The notes below the pieces were generated by a model. The model searched no databases and was not told where the DNA came from. It saw nothing but the letters and a program-made list of their open reading frames with translations. From contig NZ_AP022601.1 of NCBI RefSeq assembly GCF_010726765.1, positions 3,038,001 through 3,102,000 on the forward strand: a stretch of DNA of 64,000 bases. The letters are read 5' to 3'. The position numbers and the translations under genes were made by a program. The stretch is from Mycobacterium gallinarum (GTDB lineage: Bacteria; Actinomycetota; Actinomycetes; Mycobacteriales; Mycobacteriaceae). Shown piece after piece: positions 33,546-42,473 of the stretch (position 1 is the stretch's first letter; each line of letters starts with the position of its first letter).

Positions 33546-34781
33546 ATGACTCAGTTCACCGAGGCACCGATCTTCGACGCCGACCAGCACATGTACGAGA
33601 CGCCGGATGCGCTGACCAAGTTCCTGCCCGACGAGTTCAAGCCCAAGGTCCAATTCGTCCAGATGGGCAGGCACACCCGGATTGCGATCCTCAACAAGAT
33701 CACCGACTACATGCCCAACCCCACCTTCGAGCGGGTGGCGCGCCCCGGCGCGCACGAGAGGTTCTACTCGGGCCACAATCCCGAGGGCCTGTCCCTGCGG
33801 GAGATGTCCGGACGCGGTATCGACTGCCCGCCGGCGGCACGCAATCCCGAAGACCGGATCATCGAGCTGAACGCCCAGGACGTCGAGTCGTGCCTGAACT
33901 ACCCGACGTTGGCCAATCTCGTGGAGCACTCCGCGGCCGAGGATCCCGACCTGACGGCGGCGATCATCCACGCATTGAATCAGTGGATGCTCGAGCACTG
34001 GGGCTTCGCCCACGAGAACCGCATCTACTCGACACCGGTCCTCACGCTCGGCCTGCTCGACGAGGCACGGCGCGAGCTCGAGTACATCCTCGAGAACGGG
34101 GCCAAGGTAGCGCTGATCAAACCGGCCCCGGTCAACGGCTACAAGGGCTGGCGCTCCCCCGCGATGCCCGAGTTCGACCCGTTCTGGCGCGACGTCGAAA
34201 GTGCCGGATTGCCAATTGTTTTGCATGCCAGCCAGCCGCCGCTGCAGGAGTACATCGACAAGTGGGAGCCCCCCACGACGAGCAGCGCGTTCGAGATGTC
34301 GGCGTTCAAGTGGACGGCGCTCGGTCACCGCGAGATCGCCGACATGCTGACCAGCCTCATCTGCCATGGCACGCTGACCCGGTTCCCGAAGCTGCGCATC
34401 GCGAGCGTCGAGAACGGAAGTTCATGGATCAAGCCGCTTTTCGACGATCTGCAGGCGACGTACAACAAGATGCCGCAGAACTTCCCCGAGCATCCACACG
34501 ATGTGTTCCGCCGCAACATCTGGGTCAGCCCGTTTTGGGAGGGATCGGTCGCCGACGTCGTGCAGACCGTCGGCTGGGACAAGGTGCTGTTCGGCTCGGA
34601 CTGGCCGCATCCGGAGGGACTGGAGACACCGCGCGGCTATTTCCATTACGCCGAGGGCATGGATCGCAGGCGCACCTACGACTTCATGGGCGACAACGCG
34701 CGTCGCTTCATGGGGCTGCCGATCGCCAACCCCGATCCGGATGCGGTCAACCCACCGGTGCTCGAAACGGCGGGCGCCTAG
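33546..34781 (+). CDS. Amidohydrolase-family TIM-barrel protein
   Basis: A 411-residue member of the amidohydrolase-2 group (related to ACMSD and 2-pyrone hydrolases). Metal-binding elements are visible: DADQHMYE at residues 12-19, HASQPP near residue 225 and the C-terminal FGSDWPHPEG near residue 350. Enzymes of this group hydrolyse or decarboxylate cyclic or beta-keto acids; several are found in actinobacterial steroid and lipid islands without a defined reaction. Divergent from TetR, probably repressed through the 33509 palindrome. Confidence 0.85.
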   Translation: MTQFTEAPIFDADQHMYETPDALTKFLPDEFKPKVQFVQMGRHTRIAILNKITDYMPNPTFERVARPGAHERFYSGHNPEGLSLREMSGRGIDCPPAARNPEDRIIELNAQDVESCLNYPTLANLVEHSAAEDPDLTAAIIHALNQWMLEHWGFAHENRIYSTPVLTLGLLDEARRELEYILENGAKVALIKPAPVNGYKGWRSPAMPEFDPFWRDVESAGLPIVLHASQPPLQEYIDKWEPPTTSSAFEMSAFKWTALGHREIADMLTSLICHGTLTRFPKLRIASVENGSSWIKPLFDDLQATYNKMPQNFPEHPHDVFRRNIWVSPFWEGSVADVVQTVGWDKVLFGSDWPHPEGLETPRGYFHYAEGMDRRRTYDFMGDNARRFMGLPIANPDPDAVNPPVLETAGA

Positions 34782-34849
34782 CGGTCTGGGATCGCCCGCC
34801 CATCAGGGAGGCACGACAGCGGCAGGCAGTCCCGCCGCATTGGCGGATC

Positions 34850-35067
34850 AGTCCGAATGCATCCACCATCGCGTCGGTCACCTCATGCGGAGCAGTCACG
34901 TGTACCGGCAACGATACGATGATGGTTCGCAGCGCATTGCCCGAGATTCGTTCCGGTGAGGTGTCGATCGCCAGCGGCACTCCGCCCAGTAGCGGCTCGT
35001 CGGCGTGACCGTCGTACTTCAGCAGAAGCGAGCGCACGGCTCCCGCGACGGTGGCGACCTTCAGACG
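34850..35067 (-). pseudogene. WS/DGAT fragment
   Basis: Directly after the stop of the leftward hydrolase gene, the minus strand reads LKVATVAGAVRSLLLKYDG, DEPLLGGVPLAID, ISGNALRTIIVSLPVHV. This is the middle of a WS/DGAT protein: the helix after the active site, the 'PL.aGVPvs' strand and the 'GN.....vsLP' block. There is no HHxxxDG half before it and the sequence becomes unrelated after about DAFGLIR. It is a remnant of about 70 codons, perhaps the former last gene of this operon. Confidence 0.55.
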
Positions 35068-35070
35068 CTG

Positions 35071-35949
35071 CTAGCCCAGGATTCGTAGTCGGGACCGCAC
35101 ACGCCGCTCAAGAAAGTCGCCGAGCACTTCCTCGAACACGGCGTTGTCGTCGCCTGCCACCATGTGGTGCGCGCCAACGACGGTGGCGAACTCCGCATGC
35201 GGCACCAGTTCCAGGAATCGCACCGAATCCTCGACACTGAGCACATCGGATTCACCGCCCCGCACCAAAAGCGTCGGCAGCCTCAGTGAGCTTGCCGCAG
35301 CACCGAGACTGGCCGGGTCGATCAGCTGATTGCGTTGCACCGCCTGATCTTCCGGTGAGCCCATGAAGGCCGGATCCCAGTGCCAGTAGTAGCGCCCGTC
35401 GCGTAGCCGCAGGTTCTTTCGCAGCCCGTCGAGACTGCGGGGCCGCGGGCGATGGGGCACGTAGGCCGCGACCGCATCGGCCGCCTCTTCGAGCGAGCCG
35501 AACCCCGTTTCGGCATGCGACACCATGAATTCACGGATCCTGCTCGTCCCCGACGGCTGCAGGAACGGCGACACGTCCACGAGAACCAATCCGAGGGCGA
35601 GATCGGGCCGTCCACCGATCGCTGCCAGCGACGCATTGCCGCCGAGCGACGCACCGACCAGCACCGGCGGGCTGCCGAGGAAGTCGACAAGACTGACAAC
35701 ATCACCGGCGAAACGATCCATCCCGTAGCGTCCGTCGGGCGACCAGTCGCTGTCCCCGTGGCCCCGCAGATCGACCGTCAGGCCATACCATCCTTGACCA
35801 CCCAGGTCTGCCGCGCTCGATTTCCAGGAGTGCCGTGTCTGACCACCACCGTGCAGAAAGACCACCGGCGGGTCAGATGGATCGCCGAACGCGTCGACAG
35901 CCATCGTGATGTCGCCGGCCGGAATGCGCAGTGTCGATTGGTCGGTCAT
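35071..35949 (-). CDS. Alpha/beta hydrolase
   Basis: A 292-residue protein starting at ATG 35947-35949. It has the oxyanion motif FLHGGGQTRHSW near residue 29, the nucleophile elbow VGASLGGNAS near residue 97 with Ser flanked by Gly-Ala and Leu-Gly-Gly, the acid in RGGESDVLS and the His in VVGAHHMVAGD. Substrate unknown; CoA thioester or ester hydrolysis is possible given the neighbours. It lies 2 bases after the 100-residue protein gene in a leftward unit led by a ligase. Confidence 0.87.
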   Translation of the reverse strand: MTDQSTLRIPAGDITMAVDAFGDPSDPPVVFLHGGGQTRHSWKSSAADLGGQGWYGLTVDLRGHGDSDWSPDGRYGMDRFAGDVVSLVDFLGSPPVLVGASLGGNASLAAIGGRPDLALGLVLVDVSPFLQPSGTSRIREFMVSHAETGFGSLEEAADAVAAYVPHRPRPRSLDGLRKNLRLRDGRYYWHWDPAFMGSPEDQAVQRNQLIDPASLGAAASSLRLPTLLVRGGESDVLSVEDSVRFLELVPHAEFATVVGAHHMVAGDDNAVFEEVLGDFLERRVRSRLRILG

Positions 35950-35951
35950 GA

Positions 35952-36254
35952 TCAGTCGCTGGCCGGTAGCGGCTTGGCTTCCTTGAGGGTCAATGGCGTT
36001 CCGCCGATGCTCAACGTGCCGACTCCGGCCTTGGTGACCAGTAGCTCCGCGCCACCCTCGTCGACGTACCGCTTGCCCATTACGGTGCCACCGGCCAACG
36101 CGGGGTCCAGGTCGGCGTGCGGCGACCGCTCCGTGTCGAGTGTCACCATCGGCTCGCCGCCGCAACGCAGGTCATCGAGGCTGTCGGTGGCCCGCACGAC
36201 GATCACCTGGGTGTCGCAGACCTGGCTCTGCAGGCGGGTTCCGTTTTTGATCAC
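35952..36254 (-). CDS. Conserved-looking 100-residue protein, function unknown
   Basis: The GTG start overlaps the ligase stop (GTGA), which strongly supports translation. The protein has Cys residues near positions 13 and 31 (SQVCDTQ, DLRCGGEP), a run PHADLDPALAGG and a C-terminal TLSIGGTPLTLKEAKPLPASD. No signal peptide or membrane segment is seen. I do not recognise the family. Position between a ligase and a hydrolase suggests an accessory part of the same pathway. Confidence 0.7.
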   Translation of the reverse strand: MIKNGTRLQSQVCDTQVIVVRATDSLDDLRCGGEPMVTLDTERSPHADLDPALAGGTVMGKRYVDEGGAELLVTKAGVGTLSIGGTPLTLKEAKPLPASD

Positions 36255-37753
36255 GTTGTACTCCAAACATTTTCGGATAGTTCTCGGATGATCTCGCGTC
36301 GCATCACCTTGCCGGTATCGGTGGTCGGCAGCTGATCGACCACCTCGATGCGATCCGGTGTGCGCGAACCGCGTAACGCTTTGTGCGCGAAGGTTCGCAG
36401 GTCGTCGACGTCGAATTCGGCGCCCGGCTCGGGCACCACCACCGCGACGATGATCTGTACCCACCGCGGATCGTCGAGCCCGACGACCACCACGTCACGG
36501 ACCGCGGGATGCTCGATCAGGACATCCTCGATCTCGGCGGGCGCGATGTTCTCCCCACCGCGGATGATCGTGTCGTCGGAGCGCCCGCCGATGTACAGGT
36601 AACCCTCCTCATCGAGCATGGCGAGATCCCTCGTGGGAAACCATCCGTCGGCATCGAGCACAGACCCGATCTCGGCATAGCGACCCGAAACCTGCGGTCC
36701 CCGTACATACAGCTCCCCGGTCGCACCGGGACCCAATACCTCGCCGTCCTGGGATCGAATCTGCACCTCGATGCCGGGCACCGGGCGGCCAACGGAACCG
36801 AGTCGGCGCGCCGCAGCCGCATCTTCGGTACGGTACGCGGCCAGATGGTCATCGGGAGTCAGCACCGCGATCGTCGAACTGGTCTCGGTGAGTCCGTACG
36901 CGTTGACCAGACCCACATCGGGAAGCAACTCAATCGTCCTACGCACCAACGGCAATCCGACCTTCGAACCGCCGTAGGCCAGGCTGCGCAGCGTCGGCAG
37001 CTCGGTCGTCCCGGTCTCCAACTCGCCGACTATACGGTCCAGCATGGTCGGGACGACGGTTGCGGTCGTCACCTTCTCGTCGCGGACCAACCGCACCCAC
37101 TCACGGGCGTCGAACCTGGTCAAGTACACGATCTTTCGGCCGGCGTACAGATTCGACAGCACCGCTCCGACACCGGCGATGTGGTACGGCGGGACGCATA
37201 CCAGCGCCGCGTCTTCGGCATCGGCAGAGGCGAATTCGACCGTGCCGGTGACATAGCTGGTCAGGTTGTTGTGGGTCAGTTCAACGGCCTTGGGGCGCGA
37301 CGTCGTGCCGGAGGTGAACAGCACGATGGCGACGCCGTCGGGGTCGGCGAACTCCTCGACGGGATCGGCCGCGCGAGCGGCGCCGAGGAACTCGTCTGAA
37401 CGCAGCACCTGCTTGCCCATGCCGGCCACCATGTCGACGTACTCGTCGTCCGCGACCACCAGTGCAGAGGGCAACCGGTCGAGGAGTCGTCGCAGCCCGT
37501 CGGCGCTCAACCGGTAATTCAACGGAGTGAATGGCACGGCAGCCCGCGCCGAGGAGAAGATCAGCAAGGGCAGCATCGCGCCGCCGGACCCGACATAGGC
37601 CACGTGCTGTGCGCCCGTCGCAGCGACAACAGCGGCTCCTCCGCTGGTCAGCGCACTCAGTTCGGTGGTCGTCAGCCGAACCTCACGGTCGACGACCGCC
37701 AATCGGTCGGGGTCGCCCGAGACCGCCATCTCGAGCAGCAGTGCAATGCTCAA
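36251..37753 (-). CDS. Acyl-CoA ligase (FadD-type)
   Basis: A 500-residue ANL enzyme with FTSGTTSRPKAVELTH near residue 147 (Ser replaces the last Gly of SGTTG), NAYGLTETSS, the hinge GRSDDTIIRGGENIAPAEIED and the C-terminal TDTGKVMRREI with catalytic Lys. It activates a carboxylic acid for the pathway. It is divergent from the thiolase-like gene at 37833, sharing an AT-rich 79-base promoter that contains the GCTATATAGTTATA motif. Confidence 0.9.
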   Translation of the reverse strand: MSIALLLEMAVSGDPDRLAVVDREVRLTTTELSALTSGGAAVVAATGAQHVAYVGSGGAMLPLLIFSSARAAVPFTPLNYRLSADGLRRLLDRLPSALVVADDEYVDMVAGMGKQVLRSDEFLGAARAADPVEEFADPDGVAIVLFTSGTTSRPKAVELTHNNLTSYVTGTVEFASADAEDAALVCVPPYHIAGVGAVLSNLYAGRKIVYLTRFDAREWVRLVRDEKVTTATVVPTMLDRIVGELETGTTELPTLRSLAYGGSKVGLPLVRRTIELLPDVGLVNAYGLTETSSTIAVLTPDDHLAAYRTEDAAAARRLGSVGRPVPGIEVQIRSQDGEVLGPGATGELYVRGPQVSGRYAEIGSVLDADGWFPTRDLAMLDEEGYLYIGGRSDDTIIRGGENIAPAEIEDVLIEHPAVRDVVVVGLDDPRWVQIIVAVVVPEPGAEFDVDDLRTFAHKALRGSRTPDRIEVVDQLPTTDTGKVMRREIIRELSENVWSTT

Positions 37754-37775
37754 CGCCTCAACCCTTCGCTAATTC

Positions 37776-37789
37776 GCTATATAGTTATA
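37776..37789. promoter_or_regulatory. GCTATATAGTTATA motif, copy 1
   Basis: This 14-base sequence is identical to the core of the palindrome at 63054-63069, and both lie between divergent ligase/thiolase-type and rightward genes. It contains TATAGT, a good mycobacterial -10 for the rightward thiolase-like gene, and a complementary -10-like box for the leftward ligase. Confidence 0.5.
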
Positions 37790-37832
37790 TCCTTAGCGAC
37801 CGGCCGCAGTCCACTTCACCCGAGGGAGTCCC

Positions 37833-38984
37833 ATGAGCACACCCGACATCGCGATCATCGGCGTCGGCATTCATCCGTTCGGACGCTACGAGGACCGCTC
37901 GGCACTCGAGATGGGCGCCGTCGCGATCGGCCGTGCGCTCAAAGACGCCGGGCTGCAGTGGTCGGACGTCGGCAGCCTCTACGCCGGCAGTCTCGAGGTG
38001 GCCAACCCGGAGGCGGTCACCGGACTGACTGGGATGACCGGGATCCCCGCGCGGGCCACGTTGAGCGGGTGCGCCACCGGCAACTCGCTGCTGACACTGG
38101 CGGCCCGTGATGTCCTGCTTGGTGAGGCCGAAATCGCGGTCGGGGTTGGCCTCGACAAACATCCGCGCGGCGCGTTCGGCGCGGACCCTGCGGTGGCCGG
38201 GCTGCCGCAATGGTACGGCGATCAGGGCATGTTCCTGACCACTCACTACTTCGGCACCAAGATCATGCGCTACATGCACGACCACAACCTCAGTGAGGAG
38301 ACGCTGGCCCGGGTCGCTGCGAAGAACTCCGCCAACGGCGCTTTGGCCGATCACGCATGGCGCCGTAAGGCGATGAGCGTGGAGACCATCCTGGGCTCGC
38401 CGGTCGTCAACGCTCCCCTGCGCCAGTTCATGTACTGCAACCCGAACGAGGGCGCCGCCGCGGTCGTGGTGTGCCGCGCCGAAGTCGCCAAGAAGTACTC
38501 CGAAGCCCCGATCTATCTGCGGGCCTCCGCGCTGCGCAGCCGTCGTGACGGCGCATACGAGCTGCTGCGCACGTCGATCGAATTGCCGTTGCAACCGGGC
38601 ACGACGGCCGAGGCGGCGAAAGCCGCCTACGAGGAGGCTGGCATCGGCCCCGACGACATCGATGTCGCCCAGCTTCAGGACACCGATGCCGGCTCGGAGG
38701 TGATTCACATGGCTGAGACCGGTTTGTGCAAGGACGGTGAGCAGGAGGCGCTGCTGCACGACGGCGCGACCGAGATCGGTGGCCGACTGCCGATCAACAC
38801 CGACGGCGGCCTGCTCGCCAACGGCGAGCCGGTCGGCGCGTCCGGCCTGCGGCAGGTCTACGAGCTTGTGCACCAGCTGCGCGGGACAGCGGGCGACCGC
38901 CAGGTGCCCGGCAACCCCCGCGTCGCACTGGCCCAGCTGTATGGCTCGCCCGGTACCGCCGCGGTCGCGATCCTGTCGAAATAG
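37833..38984 (+). CDS. Thiolase-fold lipid-transfer-type protein with altered active site
   Basis: A 383-residue SCP-x-type protein with GAGGGAG upstream. It keeps the nucleophile Cys80 (LSGCATGNS), but the HDCF His is Gln282 (AQLQDTDAG) and the GHP His is Glu332 (ANGEPVGASG). With two of three catalytic residues changed it may not be a normal thiolase; an aldolase, a scaffolding role or altered condensation chemistry are options. It begins a four-gene operon with an alpha/beta hydrolase, a ligase and an acyl-CoA dehydrogenase. Confidence 0.82.
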   Translation: MSTPDIAIIGVGIHPFGRYEDRSALEMGAVAIGRALKDAGLQWSDVGSLYAGSLEVANPEAVTGLTGMTGIPARATLSGCATGNSLLTLAARDVLLGEAEIAVGVGLDKHPRGAFGADPAVAGLPQWYGDQGMFLTTHYFGTKIMRYMHDHNLSEETLARVAAKNSANGALADHAWRRKAMSVETILGSPVVNAPLRQFMYCNPNEGAAAVVVCRAEVAKKYSEAPIYLRASALRSRRDGAYELLRTSIELPLQPGTTAEAAKAAYEEAGIGPDDIDVAQLQDTDAGSEVIHMAETGLCKDGEQEALLHDGATEIGGRLPINTDGGLLANGEPVGASGLRQVYELVHQLRGTAGDRQVPGNPRVALAQLYGSPGTAAVAILSK

Positions 38985-38991
38985 TTCGCTC

Positions 38992-39825
38992 GTGGCCACG
39001 ACCGTCACCGTCGACGACTGCGAGATCGAGTACATCGATGTCGGCGCAGGCGCGCCGATCGTGTTCGTGCATGGCGCCTACGTCACCGGTGCGTTGTGGG
39101 ACGACGTCGTCGCGCGGCTGTCCGACGACCACCGGTGCATCGCGCCCACGTGGCCGTTCGGCGCGCAGGCCACGCCCGTCGGCGACAACGTCGACGTCGG
39201 AATCGCGGCCGCGGGTCGGCGGATCATCGGGCTGCTCGAACAATTGGATCTACGCGACGTCACGCTGGTCGCCAACGACTCGGGTGGCGGGATCGTGTTG
39301 TCCGCGCTCGGGATTCTGGGCCTGGACTGGTCGCGGGTATCGCGGTTGGTGTTCACCAACTGCGACAGTTACGAGCACTTCCCGCCGAAGTCGTTCGCGC
39401 CCTTGGTGAAGCTGTGTCGCGTCGGCGCGCTCGCGTTGAGGGCACTCTCAACACCACCCGGTCTGGCGTTTTTCAAGCGTGCTGTCACCAGGGACGGCAT
39501 CGCCAAGGAGCGCGATGCGGCGATCTTCGGCGGCTTCCTGCGTTCGGCCGACGTCCGCCGCGACGCCGTCCGGTTCAGCGCGGCGTTGGATCCACGGCAC
39601 ACCGCCGCTGCCGCCCCTGCCATCGGAAAGTGGACCAAGCCGGTGTTGGTCGTCTGGGGTACGTGCGACGACCTGTTCCCCGTGAGCCATGCCCGGCGGC
39701 TGGCCAACGACTTCCCCCATGCGGCCCTGCGTCTCGTCGAGGGCAGCTCCACGTTTCTCATGCTGGACCGTCCCACCGAAACCGCCTCGGCCATCAAGGC
39801 ATTCGTTGCGGGAGGGCAGCGATGA
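38992..39825 (+). CDS. Alpha/beta hydrolase, dehalogenase-like branch
   Basis: A 277-residue protein from GTG 38992, 7 bases after the thiolase stop. The oxyanion motif is FVHGAYVTGALW and the nucleophile elbow VANDSGGGI aligns with VGNDTGG/HDWGG-type proteins, in which the Asp is the nucleophile. The expected C-terminal His is absent: the segment reads LVEGSSTFLMLDRPTE with Thr at that place. The acid candidate is in VWGTCDDLFP. Activity is uncertain. The stop overlaps the ligase ATG. Confidence 0.82.
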   Translation: MATTVTVDDCEIEYIDVGAGAPIVFVHGAYVTGALWDDVVARLSDDHRCIAPTWPFGAQATPVGDNVDVGIAAAGRRIIGLLEQLDLRDVTLVANDSGGGIVLSALGILGLDWSRVSRLVFTNCDSYEHFPPKSFAPLVKLCRVGALALRALSTPPGLAFFKRAVTRDGIAKERDAAIFGGFLRSADVRRDAVRFSAALDPRHTAAAAPAIGKWTKPVLVVWGTCDDLFPVSHARRLANDFPHAALRLVEGSSTFLMLDRPTETASAIKAFVAGGQR

Positions 39826-41312
39826 CGGCCACCATCGCCGAGTTGCTCGACGACGCGGCTGCGGCCCGACCGGATCAGCGACTCCTGCTGGACGTAGACG
39901 GTGGGGTGCTCACCGTCGGGGACGTCGCGCAACTGTCCACATCGGCCACCGGCTGGCTCGCCGACGCGGGAGTTCGCCCCGGAATGACGGTCGCGTGGCA
40001 ACTGCCGTCGCACACCGTCGCCGTGGTGGTCATGTTGGCGCTGGCCCGCACCGCAACAGTCCAGGCGCCGGTGCTGCACCTCTACCGGCAGCGCGAGGTC
40101 GGGGCCGCGCTCGACGTCGCGGCCGCCGACATCCTGATCGTCGACCGTTCCACGGCGATCAACGCCCCGCCCGACATCCCGGTCGTCACCCTGCCAGATG
40201 ACTTGCTCGACGTTCTGCGACACACGCCCGGCTGTGCTGCACCCGCGCTGGCCACCCCACGCGCAGCGGACGACGCGCGGTGGATCTACTTCACCTCCGG
40301 GACCACAGGCCGGCCGAAGGGTGTTCGTCACACCGACGCCACCCTACTGGCCGCGGCGCGCGGGTATACGAAGCATCTCGGAGTGGGGGGCCACCCTGCC
40401 GAGGTCGGGACAATCGGTTTTCCGATCGGCCATATCGGCGGAATCCTCTACGTGACAAGCGCTTTGATCGGGGCGTTTCCCGCGCTGCTGATACCGAAGA
40501 TCGATGCTGCTGAGCTTCCCCGCCAGCTCGCGGAGAACCGGGTGACGGTCTCGGGATCGAGCACCGCGTTCTATCAGATGCTTCTATCGGCTCAACTCGC
40601 GTCTGGTCGCGACACATCGCTCATCCCGTCGCTGCGCATGCTGATCGGCGGCGGCGCCCCGTGCCCGACCGAACTCCATCACAAGGTGCGCAACCACATG
40701 GGCGTGCCGATCGTCCATGCCTACGGGATGACCGAAGCCCCGACGATCTGCGTCAGCGAGGCGACCGACACGACCGAGCAGCAGTCGAACAGTTGCGGCA
40801 GACCGATTCCCGGCGCTCAGGTTCGCATCTCAGCCGGTGGGGAGGTCGAACTGCGCGGCGCGAACCTGACGCCCGGTTACGTCGATGCCGAACAGTGGTC
40901 GCTGACAGTGACATCCGATGGGTGGTTCCGCACCGGCGACCGCGGGCATCTGCGATCCGACGGTCGCATTGTGATCACCGGCCGCGTCAAGGATCTGATC
41001 ATTCGCAAGGGCGAGAACATCTCACCCGATGAGATCGAGAACGAGTTGCTGGCGCATCCGCTGATCGACGAGGTGGCGGTGATCGGCCTGCCCGACGAGG
41101 ACCGCGGCGAAATGGTGTGTGCCGTCGTGCGGCGGTCCCCGAACCGGCGCGAGGTCAGCCTCGAGGAAGTGTGCGCGTTCCTCGACCAGCGCGGGCTGAT
41201 GAAACAGAAGTGGCCGGAACGCCTGGTGGTCGTTGACGAGTTCCCTATGACTGGGTTGGGGAAGATCGCGAAAACCGAGCTTGCAGAGCTGATCACAGAA
41301 GGAGCCCGATGA
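39822..41312 (+). CDS. Acyl-CoA ligase (FadD-type)
   Basis: A 496-residue ANL enzyme. ATG 39822 is preceded by GGAGGG and overlaps the hydrolase stop. Motifs: FTSGTTGRPKGVRHT near residue 155, HAYGMTEAPT, RTGDRGHL, the hinge GRVKDLIIRKGENISPDEIE and the catalytic Lys in GLGKIAKTEL. It activates an acid for the acyl-CoA dehydrogenase encoded next, whose ATG overlaps its stop. All standard catalytic elements are present. Confidence 0.9.
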   Translation: MTATIAELLDDAAAARPDQRLLLDVDGGVLTVGDVAQLSTSATGWLADAGVRPGMTVAWQLPSHTVAVVVMLALARTATVQAPVLHLYRQREVGAALDVAAADILIVDRSTAINAPPDIPVVTLPDDLLDVLRHTPGCAAPALATPRAADDARWIYFTSGTTGRPKGVRHTDATLLAAARGYTKHLGVGGHPAEVGTIGFPIGHIGGILYVTSALIGAFPALLIPKIDAAELPRQLAENRVTVSGSSTAFYQMLLSAQLASGRDTSLIPSLRMLIGGGAPCPTELHHKVRNHMGVPIVHAYGMTEAPTICVSEATDTTEQQSNSCGRPIPGAQVRISAGGEVELRGANLTPGYVDAEQWSLTVTSDGWFRTGDRGHLRSDGRIVITGRVKDLIIRKGENISPDEIENELLAHPLIDEVAVIGLPDEDRGEMVCAVVRRSPNRREVSLEEVCAFLDQRGLMKQKWPERLVVVDEFPMTGLGKIAKTELAELITEGAR

Positions 41313-42439
41313 CCGCGATGAGCGTCGACGAACGCCAACAGCTCGCGCAATCCGTGCGCGCCGCCTGCGAGCGACTCTCGCCGGAGGGGCGGGTGCGCGC
41401 GGTCGCGTACGACGGCCGACAGATGCACCGCGGATTCGACGCCGAACTCTGGCAGGTGCTGTGCGGCCAAGTCGGGGTCGCCGCGATCGGACTGCCCGAG
41501 CGATTCGGCGGTGCCGGATACGGCGCCACCGCGATGGGCGTCGTCGCGCATGAACTCGGGCGCTCGCTGGCGTCCGTGCCGTTCATCGCCTCCGCGGTGC
41601 TGGCCACCAGCCTTCTGCTGGCCGCCGGCGATACGGAGGCCGAGCAGCGGCTGCCGGAGTTGATCGACGGCGAACGCACCGCCGCCGCCGTGCTCACCGA
41701 AGACGGCGGACTGTGGCACCGCGATCGCGTGTGTGTAGCGGCCGAGCAAGCGCCCACGGGTTGGATGCTCAACGGCGTTGTGCGCCATGTTCTTCACGGC
41801 GGGTCCGCTGATGAATTGGTCGTCGTCGCAACGGTCGGCCGCGAACTCGCCTTGTTCGTCCTCGACACGACGACCCACGGCGTGATCATCGCCGAGGAAA
41901 GCGTTCTCGACGGCACCCGGCCGATGGCGACCATCACCTTCAGCTCGGCACCGGCGATCTGCCTGGCAAGCGGCGACGCAGTCGAGGATGCCGTAACCGG
42001 CAGCGTCGACCTGGCGATGGCGGTGTTGTCCGCCGAGCAGGTCGGTGCGTGTGAGCACGTGCTGCAATTGGCGACCGACTACGCCCGCACTCGGGAGCAA
42101 TTCAACCGTCCCATCGGCAGTTTTCAGGCGATCAAACACAAGTGCGCCGACATGCTGTTGGACCTCGAGTGGGCTAGGTCTGCATCACAGGCCGCACTGG
42201 AGGCCCATGACGTCGGCCCGATCGACGAATCCGCCTGGCGGGCAAGCATGGCCAAGGCGGTGTGTTCGGAGTCGCTTCGCAATGCGGCGCACGCGAATGT
42301 GCAGGTCCACGGTGGAATCGGGTTCACCTGGGAGGACTCGGCACACCTTTATCTGCGCCGGGCACGCACCGATGAGGTGTTGTTCGGCAAGCCTGCCGAA
42401 CACTGGGAACGGCTCGGGGCCAGAGCGCACCTTTTGTAG
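41309..42439 (+). CDS. Acyl-CoA dehydrogenase, SEPxxGSD-lacking subunit type
   Basis: A 376-residue protein with the dehydrogenase N-terminal domain (LPERFGGAGYGATAMGVVAHELGR) but no SEPGxGSD motif; the place reads AAAVLTEDGGLW. The C-terminal part is typical of the regulatory/short subunit: YARTREQFNRPIGSFQAIKHKCADM and VHGGIGFTWEDSAHLYLRRA. It should pair with a long subunit such as that encoded at 45727. It is last in the thiolase-like, hydrolase, ligase operon. Confidence 0.88.
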   Translation: MTAMSVDERQQLAQSVRAACERLSPEGRVRAVAYDGRQMHRGFDAELWQVLCGQVGVAAIGLPERFGGAGYGATAMGVVAHELGRSLASVPFIASAVLATSLLLAAGDTEAEQRLPELIDGERTAAAVLTEDGGLWHRDRVCVAAEQAPTGWMLNGVVRHVLHGGSADELVVVATVGRELALFVLDTTTHGVIIAEESVLDGTRPMATITFSSAPAICLASGDAVEDAVTGSVDLAMAVLSAEQVGACEHVLQLATDYARTREQFNRPIGSFQAIKHKCADMLLDLEWARSASQAALEAHDVGPIDESAWRASMAKAVCSESLRNAAHANVQVHGGIGFTWEDSAHLYLRRARTDEVLFGKPAEHWERLGARAHLL

Positions 42440-42473
42440 CCACGATCGCTGCGTTCTTCTCCGCGCTGAATCG

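Noticed and set aside
37785..39035. 416-codon leftward frame opposite the thiolase-like gene
   Set aside because: It is a shadow of the 37833 gene and also crosses the promoter region.
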